The notes beneath the pieces are model-generated. The model searched no databases, had not been told where the DNA came from, and saw only the letters and a program-made list of their open reading frames with translations. A DNA stretch of 64,000 nucleotides from Hoplostethus atlanticus (Eukaryota > Chordata > Actinopteri > Trachichthyiformes > Trachichthyidae), in contig JAXDDX010000058.1 in assembly GCA_034670405.1 (NCBI GenBank), positions 2,469,501 through 2,533,500 of the forward strand. The letters run 5' to 3'. Position numbers and translations under genes: made by a program. Of this stretch, positions 1-11,823 are shown piece by piece (position 1 is the stretch's first letter; every line of letters begins with the position of its first letter).

Positions 1-247
1 GATTTCAAAGAATATTAAAAAAGTACTCAAAGAATCTACTCAAGTACAGTAATTGTAATTTGTTACTTCCACCCTTGAGAAACAGAGGCTTGCCAAGCAG
101 GTTAACAGCATTATCCCTTGGCACCATATAAAGCACTTCAAAGTAATGATACTGTCAATAAAGAGAGATAAAATGTGAGTTCATGGAAGTAGGTCGCATC
201 CATCTTGTGAGGATACTTCAACCCCACTGTCTGAATGGTTTTAGCTA

Positions 248-290
<43 letters not shown>

Positions 291-2914
291 AGACCATTTG
301 GGAATACTGTCCTACTTTTTTCTGGGCACAGCCTCATTCCCCCTGACAGTGGTCACATCTTCCCATCACTGAGGTTGAGCTACAGTCTTGGAATCTAGAC
401 TTGTCCTCTCCTTTCTTGTGGACAGGAAGTGCTTCTGTTTGGCAACATCTACCTCCAGAACCCCAGGCCACACCAGCCTTAGTCAGCCTTAATCTTGCAG
501 CACTTAGAGAGAGAGAGAGAGGAACGTACACAATGCATGCGCACACACCACACAACTACATTCCCACACACTGTACATATAGGCTCCTATCAAGTATTTG
601 AATTGGAATGCTATTTTGCTTTATTTTGGAAAAAAAAACAATATTTATGATACATTTCAGTCAGTACTCCAGTTGAGGTCAATGGATGCAACTGCAGTGG
701 AACATTGACTTGATAGAACCACCTGAGAGAAACCAGTGGTTTTAGAGGGAACAACATACTGTATATACAAGGGTCATCGTATATACTAAAGGGTGATGTG
801 AGCATGAAGTTGAATGAGCATGAGCATGAAGAACATATACAATTACTTTTGACTGTCTTTGTGCAAAATAGATAGTTTGTGAGAGCACAGACATGAGTCA
901 CCTAATATCATGATAATTGTTGAACACACTCCCAGTGACACATCAGTGTGGCTTAGGGGCCGTAAACCTCTGTTCCCATATGTGATTTCGGTTAAGCGCA
1001 TGGTCCGATCTATCGTGACTGCTCTAGGAATGTCCGTTTCTCTGTCCGTTTTATTGTTGTCATTTTCCTTTCTTCTTAATAAACATGTAATTTGCGCTGT
1101 GATTGATGGTCTTTTTATAGCTGTTATTACGTTCCCTCTTTCCTTGTTGTTGTGTCCAATGGCTAAACCAGCCAGTCCTCTCAGCCCCCGTGGTCCCCAT
1201 AAAAGAGATGGGCTAACGGTAAGGGTCCTCTGCTTCCAGGCCAGCTTCTCCCTGCCTCTCCTCCTGTAATTCCCATTACTGCCCTTGGCTCCAGGAGCTC
1301 ACATCCCGAAACCTGTTCACTCTTTTCCTTCTCCACTTCCCCCACCACCTCTTTTTCCTTCTGCAATGACACACAAAACCCTGTTGTGCACCATTCAAAA
1401 CAATTGCAATAATGTTTGTGGCTCAGGTATGAGGGGGCATTCTTACAAGCAATGTTATAGACATACCCTGTGAGTCAAGTGAGTCAAGGGCAATAGGTTG
1501 TAACCACACCACTTTTTTGACTATTGTATGAGATGGAGAGTGTTACATCCTTTGCACCAGGTTTTATTGGTTTGCACTTTTCTTGGACTTTGTTTTTTAA
1601 GTTTGGTGAGATATCGCTCATATGTCCTGTAGATACATATTTCTATATATATTCAATACATATTTTTATTGAGTGAGAAAATGAATGAATATCTGATCCA
1701 TTCACTGGTCAGAAGGATAACTTTAAATCCAAATTCACTTTTCATCTCTCAAATAATAAAATACATACAATACAGCAGACGGTACCTCTCAAGTCAATTT
1801 CCCCTTTATTTTTGCCAAACTAAAACAAATAGGCCTACAGAGCCCACAAGCTATGAACAGACATTATGAACTGTGTTTGATTTATGCAATACATAAATAT
1901 CTCTAATAGTGAAACGATTTGATTTTGGCTCGTGGCTTGAAAGAAAAAGGTTGACCAAAATATTCTTGAACTTTTTTAATGCAGGTTTATAAAAATGAAG
2001 TCTACTGATTGATCTCCTTTTTCCTCCAAGGGAATTTAATGACTTCTTCATACCTTTGGAAGCCCAGAGGTCACATTTCACTTCAAGTTCAATGAGCCAC
2101 GGTTTCAAACAAATTCTATTTTTATTCACTATCTTATGACGTGATAACATCAGAATAATGTTACCTCTGGGGCTACGCGACAGACATAGAGGCTCCTCTG
2201 AGAAAGCCATGGCTTTGAACAAAGAATGGCAATAGAGATCTTCAAGGCTGTGTGCCGTTACCACAGAGGCATCAGTGGGTAAATCCTGACCAATTTATGA
2301 ATATCACAGGCCAATATTCAGGTCTGATTTATGCTCAAGGGTGCACTGGTTGACTCAATTACAAGCCAACCTGTGGTCACAGACATGGTTCAGAAGTGGC
2401 TTTTCATGTGATATAAATTCATGGGAATATAAATCCAGAAAATATATTTTTGGCCAATGTGATGTAAAGAGTGTCCACTCTTTGCAGCAAAAGCATTATT
2501 ACAGTCTAGACTTGCTCCTGACTGAACTCTAAGTAAAAGTCACTTCATCAGTGTTTGCATATGGTTACACATGGTACCCCATACATATTTCCATCCCAGT
2601 TGAAATGAATTAAGACATCATATACACTTATTAAATTAAACATTGTCTGAAATACTCAACACACATTGTAACATGCAAAAAAAAATGTTTTTCTCATGCT
2701 TCATGCTCTGAAGGTGATATCATCAGTGATGTTTGTTAGATGAGCCTTCCTCCTCATGCACATGACTCAAAGCCACATCATTTGCAAATGCATATTTCCA
2801 AAGGATGTGGCTTGCAAAAGACGAATACTTCCTTCTCACGCCTGTTATAAGCCTGAAAAAGTGAGTGATGCGTGCCACTGATCTTCAGTAGCTCAGCCGG
2901 ACTCTGATCTCACC
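1..2914. other. Upstream spacer without a recognised gene
   Basis: This stretch is AT-rich non-coding sequence upstream of the protease gene. It holds a (TG)n array near 251-288 and no exon I can connect to a known family. A 119-codon open frame at 910-1269 (+) has two hydrophobic stretches. It matches no family I recognise, has no supporting splice structure, and is probably chance. The last few hundred bases before 2915 should contain the protease promoter, but no convincing TATA box or factor site stands out. Confidence 0.6.
251..288. repeat. (TG)n microsatellite
   Basis: An uninterrupted TG dinucleotide run of about 19 units, read directly from the sequence. Confidence 0.95.
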
Positions 2915-4901
2915 ATGCACATCCAACATAAATTGGTACTGCTGGTACTTGTGCTGACTCTTGATGGTCAAGGTAAATTAAAGTAGAGTATTACAGCTGC
3001 ATCTATTTTTTCACACAGGTTGCTGTAGCATGCACTCTCACACCACAGCACATGAGGAACTGCAGTATTTTATGTATACAGTTGGATATATCTGCTCATT
3101 TTCATCAGAGATAGAAGAATGTATGCCATGTATATATTATGTATCTATATGTGTGTATATGTATATATTGATTGACTTTATTGAGTGACTTGGATTGTTT
3201 ATTTGATTATTTATTTGATTGTTGTGCCTGTCTGCCTTTTGTTTTTTTGTTTTTTTAATGCACCAACATCACCGAGTCAAATTCCTTGCATGTGCAAATG
3301 TACTTGGCCAATAAATTTGATTCTGATTCTGATTCGGGTTATTGTGTTTCTTCAGTTCACACAGGGGGAATCTTTGGAGGCCATGAGGCTGTTCCACATA
3401 GCAGGCCCTACATGGTGCTTTTGGATCAGATTCAATCCAACGAAAGAACTTATTGTGATGGCTTCCTTCTGAATGAGGACTTTGTGATGACTGCTGCCCA
3501 CTGCCAAGCCAGGTCAGTTCAATTTATGCTTACCTGATGACAGGGGTGCTGCTAAGAATTTTGTGTCCCCTGATCAGATTTGACACTGGACCCCCGATCC
3601 AGATGGTCTGACTTAATACAACGTCACCTCAACTTTCCGAAGGAGTATCTCTAGGATGGGGCCTCTGAAAGTACCCCCCCCGATATGAAAGACCGATATG
3701 AAACACATCACAACAGAATCTACTGATTATAAATGCCAGCTGGTCTAAAGCAACTGTCAATTGCCTTCAAATGTACTGCATTATGACTGAATGTCTCCAT
3801 ATAGTCAACAGTCATTTAACTAGTTTAAAACAAAATATTTCAATCATTTCGTGGATAAAATTAAAAAACACCTTTTCCCCCCCTCACAAAAACACTTTCT
3901 AATTAGATCATTATCATCATCACCATTGTGTTTTAATTTGCTTTTTTATTTTTTTTACAATCACTGCACCCATTTCATTTTGTCATTTCAGCTCCTATAC
4001 TGCCTTGCTGGGAATTCACAGTTTTCTCGAGCAAAACCAGCAGGCAATAATTGTGAACCAATCATTTCCACATAAAGGCTACAACACGACAGAGAAACCG
4101 ACAAATGATATAATGCTACTTAAGGTAAAAGAAAAAATATCATTCACTTTGAAATCCTTGTGGTTAGTAACGGATCCCTATACCACCATGTTGTGTGCAA
4201 GTGCTCTATTTGAATACATTCATCAAAAAGATATATAGATATATAGACATCATTGAACAACCAATAAACTGAGAATGTCATTGTTGGGATCAGAATTGAT
4301 GTTTTGGTTTGATGCTTGTATTTTCTATCTCTCCTCCTTCCTCAAGTTGAGCACAAAAGCAAAATTCAGCGAGCATGTAAAACCCATTGCACTCGCAGGC
4401 CGAGGTGACGACACATTGCCTCAACACTGTCTGGTCTCTGGCTGGGGTAATTCAGACAAGAACACAAACCAAATGACTGACAAGCTCATGGAAGTCAATG
4501 TAACTCTCGTTCACAAGCAAATCTGCGCTGAGAACCACTTTCTCTGCTCTAGGGGAGAGAGTGGACCTGGACGTGTAAGTACATTGATTAGATACTTTAT
4601 TGATCCCCGGGGGGAAATTCTGGATTAATGTGGACACTTAAACTAGGTTCATTGATACTTAATACTTAATCGCAAGGAGGCAGTAGACTGTTGATGAAGC
4701 ATTGTGTCAGTCACTGCATATATGTACTTCCAGGGAGACTCTGGTGGTCCACTGGTCTGTGATGGCATGGCGTACGGGGTGGTGTCCTTCACTCATCGGA
4801 ACGCGATGAACGCACCAATGCATGTTTTCACTAAGATTTCTGATTATGAAGCATGGATTAAGCAGACCATGAACCCTGGTGGAAAATTCAACCACAAATA
4901 A
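2915..4901 (+). CDS. Granzyme / mast-cell-protease-like serine protease (5 exons)
   Basis: Predicted secreted or granule chymotrypsin-fold (S1A) protease of 247 aa. Exons are 2915-2972, 3356-3512, 3992-4124, 4347-4574 and 4734-4901; every junction is GT-AG and the phases (1,2,0,0) keep one frame. Seen: a hydrophobic signal peptide (residues 1 to about 18), a short propeptide, then mature N-terminus IFGG (25-28) followed by [11 protein letters not shown], a hallmark of the granzyme B/cathepsin G/mast-cell group. The triad is complete: His68 in TAAHC, Asp111 in NDIMLLK, Ser195 in GDSGGP. Six cysteines fit the 42-58, 136-201 and 168-182 disulfides (chymotrypsin numbering). The Cys191-Cys220 pair is missing, as in granzyme B-type enzymes. 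The segment before GDSGGP is SGPGR, so position 189 appears to be Gly and tryptic specificity is unlikely. The five-exon structure matches the family. An AATAAA motif overlaps the stop codon region near 4897-4910. Which paralogue it is cannot be told by eye. Confidence 0.9.
3255..3334 (+). repeat. L2-type LINE 3' tail in protease intron 1
   Basis: The segment ends in CTTGGCCAATAAATTTGATT followed by a short TTCTGA repeat. This is the typical 3' end of CR1/L2-type fish LINEs (TTGGC.AATAAA.TTGATTCTGATTC). Only the tail is present. It stops about 20 bp before the exon-2 acceptor at 3355/3356, so it sits next to the acceptor's pyrimidine tract. Class assigned from memory of the family consensus. 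Confidence 0.65.
4586..4626 (-). repeat. LINE 3'-tail fragment in protease intron 4
   Basis: On the minus strand this reads AATTTCCCCCCGGGGATCAA followed by TAAAGTATC. It is the 3' tail motif of a common teleost CR1-group (Rex1-like) retrotransposon. It lies just inside intron 4, about 11 bp after the donor. A related copy in the opposite orientation is at 7449-7487. Confidence 0.6.
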
Positions 4902-7448
4902 AATAAAAATCTATATTAAAAATATTATATAATAATATTGAATTCATTGTAGCAATTTGCGTATATGCTATGATGCAGAGCAGTCTTCTCAAACAGCCGC
5001 ATCCACATCCTCTCTGCACTGGTTCCAGTTGGACTTGATAACCTGATCATTTAAATGTAAATATAATATAATGACGGATGCCTTATTTGAAACAAATGAA
5101 TGAATAGAAGAGCATTATTTAGAAATTCGTCTCAAGCTACAGGTAATGCCTTGCAGATAATGAATACACTTTAAACAGAAACCTTTTAGAGCTTCAAAAT
5201 TAAAACTCATATTTAGCAACTTGGGTTGTATAGTATATACGTAGATGAGTTGGCAATGAGAAAAATGAAAGTGTTTCAGTACCATGTTTTGGCTTTTTTA
5301 TGACAGTGCTGCTGTTTTATAGTTGGAATTATGTGGGCTATAAACTCTTGAATCTTCAACTTTCAATCATTTAAATCTTTCAATTTCACGTTAATCTAGA
5401 CAAATTGCAAATGCAGACCAAGAGCAAAGAGCTTTTTCAAGGCTAGACCTACACAAGCGTCGTTGCCGATTAAGATACTTGTTTCAAATAAGGTCCATTT
5501 GTTGTTTACCAAGAGAAATGTAAGTGTACACACAAAGCTCTTTGATGGAATATCTTGTTCTGTAACACTGTATTACTATATTATCTCTGTAATGCTTTAT
5601 TGCTCTGTGCATCTACTTCTAAGTCTTTAAGTTTTCTTTATACCATCTTTTGACTTAATAAACTGTATTCATGTACAACTCTCCTTTGCAGTGTGGATTA
5701 AAGCAACAATCAAGACAACACTGCCACCTTGTGAACAAAATGCATTCAAACAGCTAAACAATGTTCAAAATCCATTGGAGTTTAATCTGTTATCTTTGAC
5801 AGTTTTGAAGTGTTTAATATAATCAAGCCATTGTGTGAGAACCTGGAGCTGCATCATTGACAATGACCATGGCCAATACTCAGGGTGGACGCTGGCAGCA
5901 GCTGTGGTGGCTTTCCAAGGAAATGAGCACATTTTCTGGTTCAGAATGGCTCAACTATGAAATAGAGCTAATTTGGGTGTAAAGGCACCTTCCCTACGAG
6001 AAAACAGCTGGTATAGGGATTGAAGCCATCATGTCTTGGTTATGGAATGGTGCCTTTTACAACTACACATCCTTGCATCAACAAATTCATTAAATGTAAC
6101 TTATGTTCTGTGACCAAATCAACTGAATTCATCTTCAATGTAATTTGATATCCCAATATAAATATCCTATTATGTGATACCCTAATATAAACACCGCTAT
6201 GGCTATAAAAATGAGGATGCAATTCAGTTTCAGGACAATAATGTTATTCTGGATGAAGTGTCCCTCGTTTCCTAATTGGTTAAGTTATGGGCAACTAATA
6301 GAATTACCAAAATAACATTGAGAGCAAAATGTGTACAGTATATAAAGGGTATGAACTAAAACAGGGGATAGACATTTGTAAAGGCTTTTTTTTATTTCAG
6401 AAAAATACAACCATGAAATTATAGCATGCTTAAAAAAAAAAAAAATCAAAAAAAAAAAAATCAATGACGCTATGATGAGAACAATAACTTCATTTGTATT
6501 GTCAGAACACTTTTGCGAGAAAAACTTCAGGACAGATCTGGCTTGCTTTACAGTCATCACAGTGCTTAAACCTTGGTAAAAACCAAAAAAGTACTACTTC
6601 AGATGATTAAGAAAACAAGTCTCTGTCGAAACCAAATGGCTCGAGGAGGAAGCATTGTGTTTATCACTTGAGGAGGCTTAAGATAATCAACTAAAAGGCC
6701 TGTGATCCATTGACTAATGACTGTATATTTATTTAATAGAATACGAACTTCGTTTACCCCTCATCCTATTTCCCCTCACACAGAATGTGCAAACAAGGAC
6801 GGCAATGAGTTCCCTTTTCCTCAGACTCACCACCATAGAGAGCACAACAGCTTCAATCTTCAATAGGTGTATCCACTTTCTAGTTATACATTCCCTGCCT
6901 TCTTGGCCCTGTCTGAATGTGTGTGTGTGCAGAGCTCAAAGTGAGACAAAGTGCACTTAGTGTAGCGGAAATCAAAATTTGTTCTCTTTAGATCAATTAC
7001 AAAATGACAAGGCTCAATGGAAAACAAAAGTTAAATCAAAAATAAAACTTGGAAAAAGACCAGCGAGGTCAGCTTGGCGGGCAAGCCGGCCACGCCCTGT
7101 ACTTATCCAGGACTGCTCTTATCTATGTAAATGGTTTTAAAAAGAATGATTTTTTAAACATTTGGTGCAGTAGGTTCTGCACTAGAATAAATTCCAGCGA
7201 GGTCTGCTGTCATCACAAAGGGCTGCGGTTCAGAGGGGTGATAAGGGTGTTGCCTGGATGACATCCACCATGCCAAGCTACCAACCACCATCATCACCTA
7301 TGAGGAAGAAATCGGAGATGAAATATGTTACGAGGACTCCATGGAAAGGTGGGGAGTTTCGCGAAGAGGCCTTGCTACTAAACACTTGTGTGGAGCTACT
7401 CCAAGATGCAAATACCAATATAAGAGAAACTGATGAAAATCAGCCCAG

Positions 7449-7487
7449 GATTTCCCCCCGGGGATCAATAAAGCATCTATATCCATC
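7449..7487 (+). repeat. LINE 3'-tail fragment (CR1/Rex1-like)
   Basis: It reads GATTTCCCCCCGGGGATCAA then TAAAGCATCTATATCCATC, the same tail motif as at 4586-4626 but on the plus strand. Only the 3' end of the element is recognisable. Confidence 0.6.
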
Positions 7488-7849
7488 TTCTACTAAGCTA
7501 GCACGAACGTTAGAGATCACTTTACTTGCAAAAACTGTAAATGTCAGTCTTGTTTTGCCAAAGAAGGCCTTCAAAACTTTTAAAACATAAATATTGAAAT
7601 AAGGTGATGTGGTTCTATTGTGTGTATATATTCTTCTCCTGTAATAGTAAAAAGCAAAAATTACCTAGTTAGACAAAGTCTCAAAATGGAGAGAAAAGAA
7701 AAAAGCTTCAGATAGTAAGAACTTCTACGGTCTATCGGAGAAATTTACTATACATTTCTGCTAATTCCATGACTGATATTTGTCTGATTTAACAAATCAA
7801 TGTAGCATTTATATGGCAGGCCGTTCTGTCCTTTATTCCTTTTAAGGCA

Positions 7850-8115
7850 CTAGTCACTTAAAATTAACTTAAAATTAACACTTGTACTTATTTATTAAAC
7901 ACTAGTCACTTATATTTAAACACAGGTCGCTATTGTAAAGCTAGTAGTTGCTAAAAAAAAAAAAAAAGATACTAGGTCTATTATAATAAGCACTAGTTAC
8001 TAATTTACTTATGACTAGCCACTTTTCACTTTTACTAGTAACAATTCAATAAACAGTAGTTATTTTATTTTAGTTACTAGTAACAATGTAATTAATGTTA
8101 CTAGGCACTATTCTT
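7850..8115. repeat. Degenerate ACTAGT-rich repeat cluster
   Basis: The motif CACTAGTCACTT and variants (CACTAGTTACT, TTACTAGTAACAAT, ACTAGCCACT) recurs about nine times with spacing of 20-50 bp and AT-rich filler. The palindromic ACTAGT core makes it readable on both strands. It may be a decayed satellite or the inside of an unrecognised element. Confidence 0.55.
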
Positions 8116-8491
8116 TAAACAGACTTAAATGTCATAGGTCCTGTGTTGACCAACTACATCACTTGGAACTCGTAAGTTTATTTTTACAAAGTCAACAACC
8201 AAGGTTGATATTAAACACTTCACTAGTTGAGAATTTATTTTTTTCTCATTTAAAATAATTTTAAAAAAAAACACAAAAATTCCTGATAATACCACGTTTT
8301 TCAATAGCTTTTTTTGGCCTTGAAAAACACTATTTTTAAATCCATGTTTCCAGGTTTTCCATGACCATGGGGGAAATCCAGGGGAAGGCTAAACATGGAG
8401 TTTCTGAAGTCTGTAGTCCGCCTACAGTGTGTAGTAGAGTGCTAAACTGGATCATCAACATATTGTTTTTTTGAACATATTTCAACTACAG

Positions 8492-8669
8492 GAGGCCTCA
8501 CTGGGCGTCAATGAGCACAGCACCACCCCCTCCTGTTCAAAGAAGAAAAAGCCCTTTGATTAATGCGGTGGTCCCAGGCTCTGCACCAGTGCACAGGGTG
8601 GAGGAAGGAGGTCCAATATCATCCAGCAGGGGAAAAACAAAAATCCTGCAAAACCTACCTTCATTTGAG
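8492..8669 (+). other. Possible orphan exon (178 nt, open in one frame)
   Basis: The segment is preceded by TTTCAACTACAG, an acceptor-like sequence, and followed by GAG|GTAATT, a plausible donor. The frame beginning at the second base is open throughout for 59 codons and includes MSTAPPPPVQRRKSPL and a Ser/Arg/Pro-rich remainder. The first frame instead ends at a TAA after CSKKKKPFD. I recognise no family and find no partner exons nearby, so this may be chance. Confidence 0.2.
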
Positions 8670-8712
8670 GTAATTGCTTGGATGCCAATACTGCTTTTGG
8701 ACTTCATATAGA

Positions 8713-8713
8713 G

Positions 8714-8741
<28 letters not shown>
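8713..8741. repeat. (TA)n microsatellite
   Basis: An alternating TA run of about 14 units read directly from the sequence. Confidence 0.9.
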
Positions 8742-8744
<3 letters not shown>

Positions 8745-9014
8745 TCATATTGACCAACTTGCAAGAGATTGTTGATTTAAGATTGTGCCCTCTATAGACA
8801 GATGAACTTTACATCTCTGCAACCAGGCTCAAGACCATGCATGGGGGCAAAGCTGGCCTGATGATGAAGCCACTCCAATTAAAATACAACTGACAGATCC
8901 ATCTCTGGACTGAAAAGCAATGGATGGGCTGAATCCAATCAAGAGATGAGAGGATGTGGCTTGACAGGCACCAGGATGGCTGCCTATCATTTAACTAATG
9001 GTGTTAATGCTTAT

Positions 9015-10204
<1,190 letters not shown>

Positions 10205-10984
10205 GATTCGTTTCACCTGTAGTCAGAAAGGAAAAGATGTGTATCATGCCACGAAGATAGCTAGTAACTATCGGCGTGGAATGGTGCGCTTCTCGATTGC
10301 CCGCATGTGCTAGGCCGAGATTCAACCCCCTTTGTTCCCATGTTGTCCATCTTCACCGATGGCAAGTGCTAGGCTATCTATCAGTTAGAATCCTTACATC
10401 ACTCCTGGCCTAATTACCGTTAGTCCCGAAAGCGTATCGCGTAGCAAAATAAAATACTAAGATAACTACCGTTTTAGATTGAAGCAATCCGTAACTGCTA
10501 GTCGCTACCGAATTAGTCAGCCATTGCCGCTAAAACTGTACCGTTATACGGATGCTACGCTAGTGCTAGCGCACGGCCTTCTCTTAGCATCTGGATGATT
10601 TGAACTAACGGCTTGAGTTGCGAAATACTCCGTCTTTTTTCCATCGATAATTATAGTGCTAAGAAAATATTTTGACCACATTAATGTAATATAAATCACA
10701 GAATTACCCCCGGGAAAAACGTTGGATTCAGACGGCACAAGACCTGAGGCCAGAGCGAAGCACAGGAAGGAGACTCTTCGTTTCCGACACGCCTACTAGA
10801 TTAAGTATGACGCTGACTATGAATGTGTGCGTCCACTAGCTTGAATTGTGGAAAATGGAGACGGCACCCTTGCATTTTATGCAGATAGTGTGCAATATCC
10901 TTTGAAATTATTAGAAACAAACAACTTTAGCTCTTAACACATTCATCCATCGCTTCACAGGAGTACATGATCAAACAAGAAAAA
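10205..10984 (-). promoter_or_regulatory. Probable 5' UTR intron and promoter region of cirbp
   Basis: On the minus strand the bases just before the ATG read GACTACAG|GTGAAACGAATC, consistent with a 5' UTR acceptor. A less AT-rich stretch with several CpGs around 10700-10800 includes GCCTCAG|GTCTTG, a possible non-coding-exon donor. Transcription start and factor sites cannot be fixed by eye; I did not find a clear TATA box. Confidence 0.4.
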
Positions 10985-11823
10985 AAAAAAAATAGTCAAA
11001 ATTGTTAAGTGGACATGATTATTGCCACCCTTTACAACAATTCAAATAGATTTTGTTGGAGGAAATAATATATAATTTGCGGTGTAATTCAACGCACCCG
11101 TGACAGGTTGCAGGTGCACACAGTGTATAAATAAACTGGTTATCCATGTTAAAGTGATAAAACACTTTGTCTGTTCTGCTTCCCTGGACGTGGTGAAGAG
11201 GAAAGAGCTGTCTGAGGATGTTTGAAAAACTATCAAATATAAGCATTCACTCGGCCATCTCTAGAGACCTTGGTATTCCCGTTTCCACAGTTCACAAGGT
11301 TAAGAAGTTTGCTATGGAATCTCCCAGGACGTGGTAAGAGCAAAATTGATCTCAACCATTAGAAAAAAATGAAACACTGCTGAGACCCCACTGCTGAAAG
11401 AGAAACACAAGAAGGCCCAATTGATCTTTGCCAAGACCCACCTGGACAAAACCTAAATCCTTCTGGGAAAATGTTCTGTGGACCGATTAAACCAAATTAG
11501 AGCTCTTTGGCAATGCAGATCAGCGCTTTGGTTACAGACAATGAAATGTCTGTAAACCCTACCTACAGTCAAATACGGTGGAGGCCCCATAATGCTGTGG
11601 GACTGCCTTTGGTACTGGACATCTTGAACATATTAAGGGCATCATAAAAATAAGATTATCAAGTCACTTTGGAGCAAAAGTGGGCCCTCCGACAGGACGC
11701 TAATCCAAAACACACCTAGGTCAAAGAGGAAATATTGCACAGTTCTGGAGTGGCCAGTGATGAGTCGTGATATAAACCCAATTGAGAACCTATGGCGAGA
11801 CCTTAAAGTAGTTTCAATTTCCA
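10985..11823 (+). mobile_element. Degenerate Tc1-like DNA transposon (transposase pseudogene)
   Basis: Plus-strand reading yields Tc1 transposase fragments in order, broken by stops and frameshifts: KRKELSEDV, the paired-domain-like stretch around VHKVKK, KEKHKKAQLIFAKTHLDK, GGPIMLWDC, LIQNTP (remnant of the ..NDPKHT.. region) and [14 protein letters not shown]. No frame is intact, so it is dead. The left end is poorly preserved and terminal inverted repeats were not identified. The last ~105 bp are repeated at 22211-22315 as part of tandem unit B, so the insertion predates that duplication. Confidence 0.85.

Larger units (their letters stand above)
4902..8480. other. AT-rich intergenic spacer
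   Basis: No exon series or protein family is visible here. The stretch holds two long A runs near 6429-6462, a LINE-tail fragment at 7449-7487 and an ACTAGT-rich block at 7850-8115. The open frame at 7258-7590 runs through the LINE tail and is not credible as a gene. Confidence 0.6.

Noticed and set aside
910..1269. 119-codon open frame with hydrophobic stretches
   Set aside because: No splice or family support, and the opposite strand is also partly open; best treated as chance.
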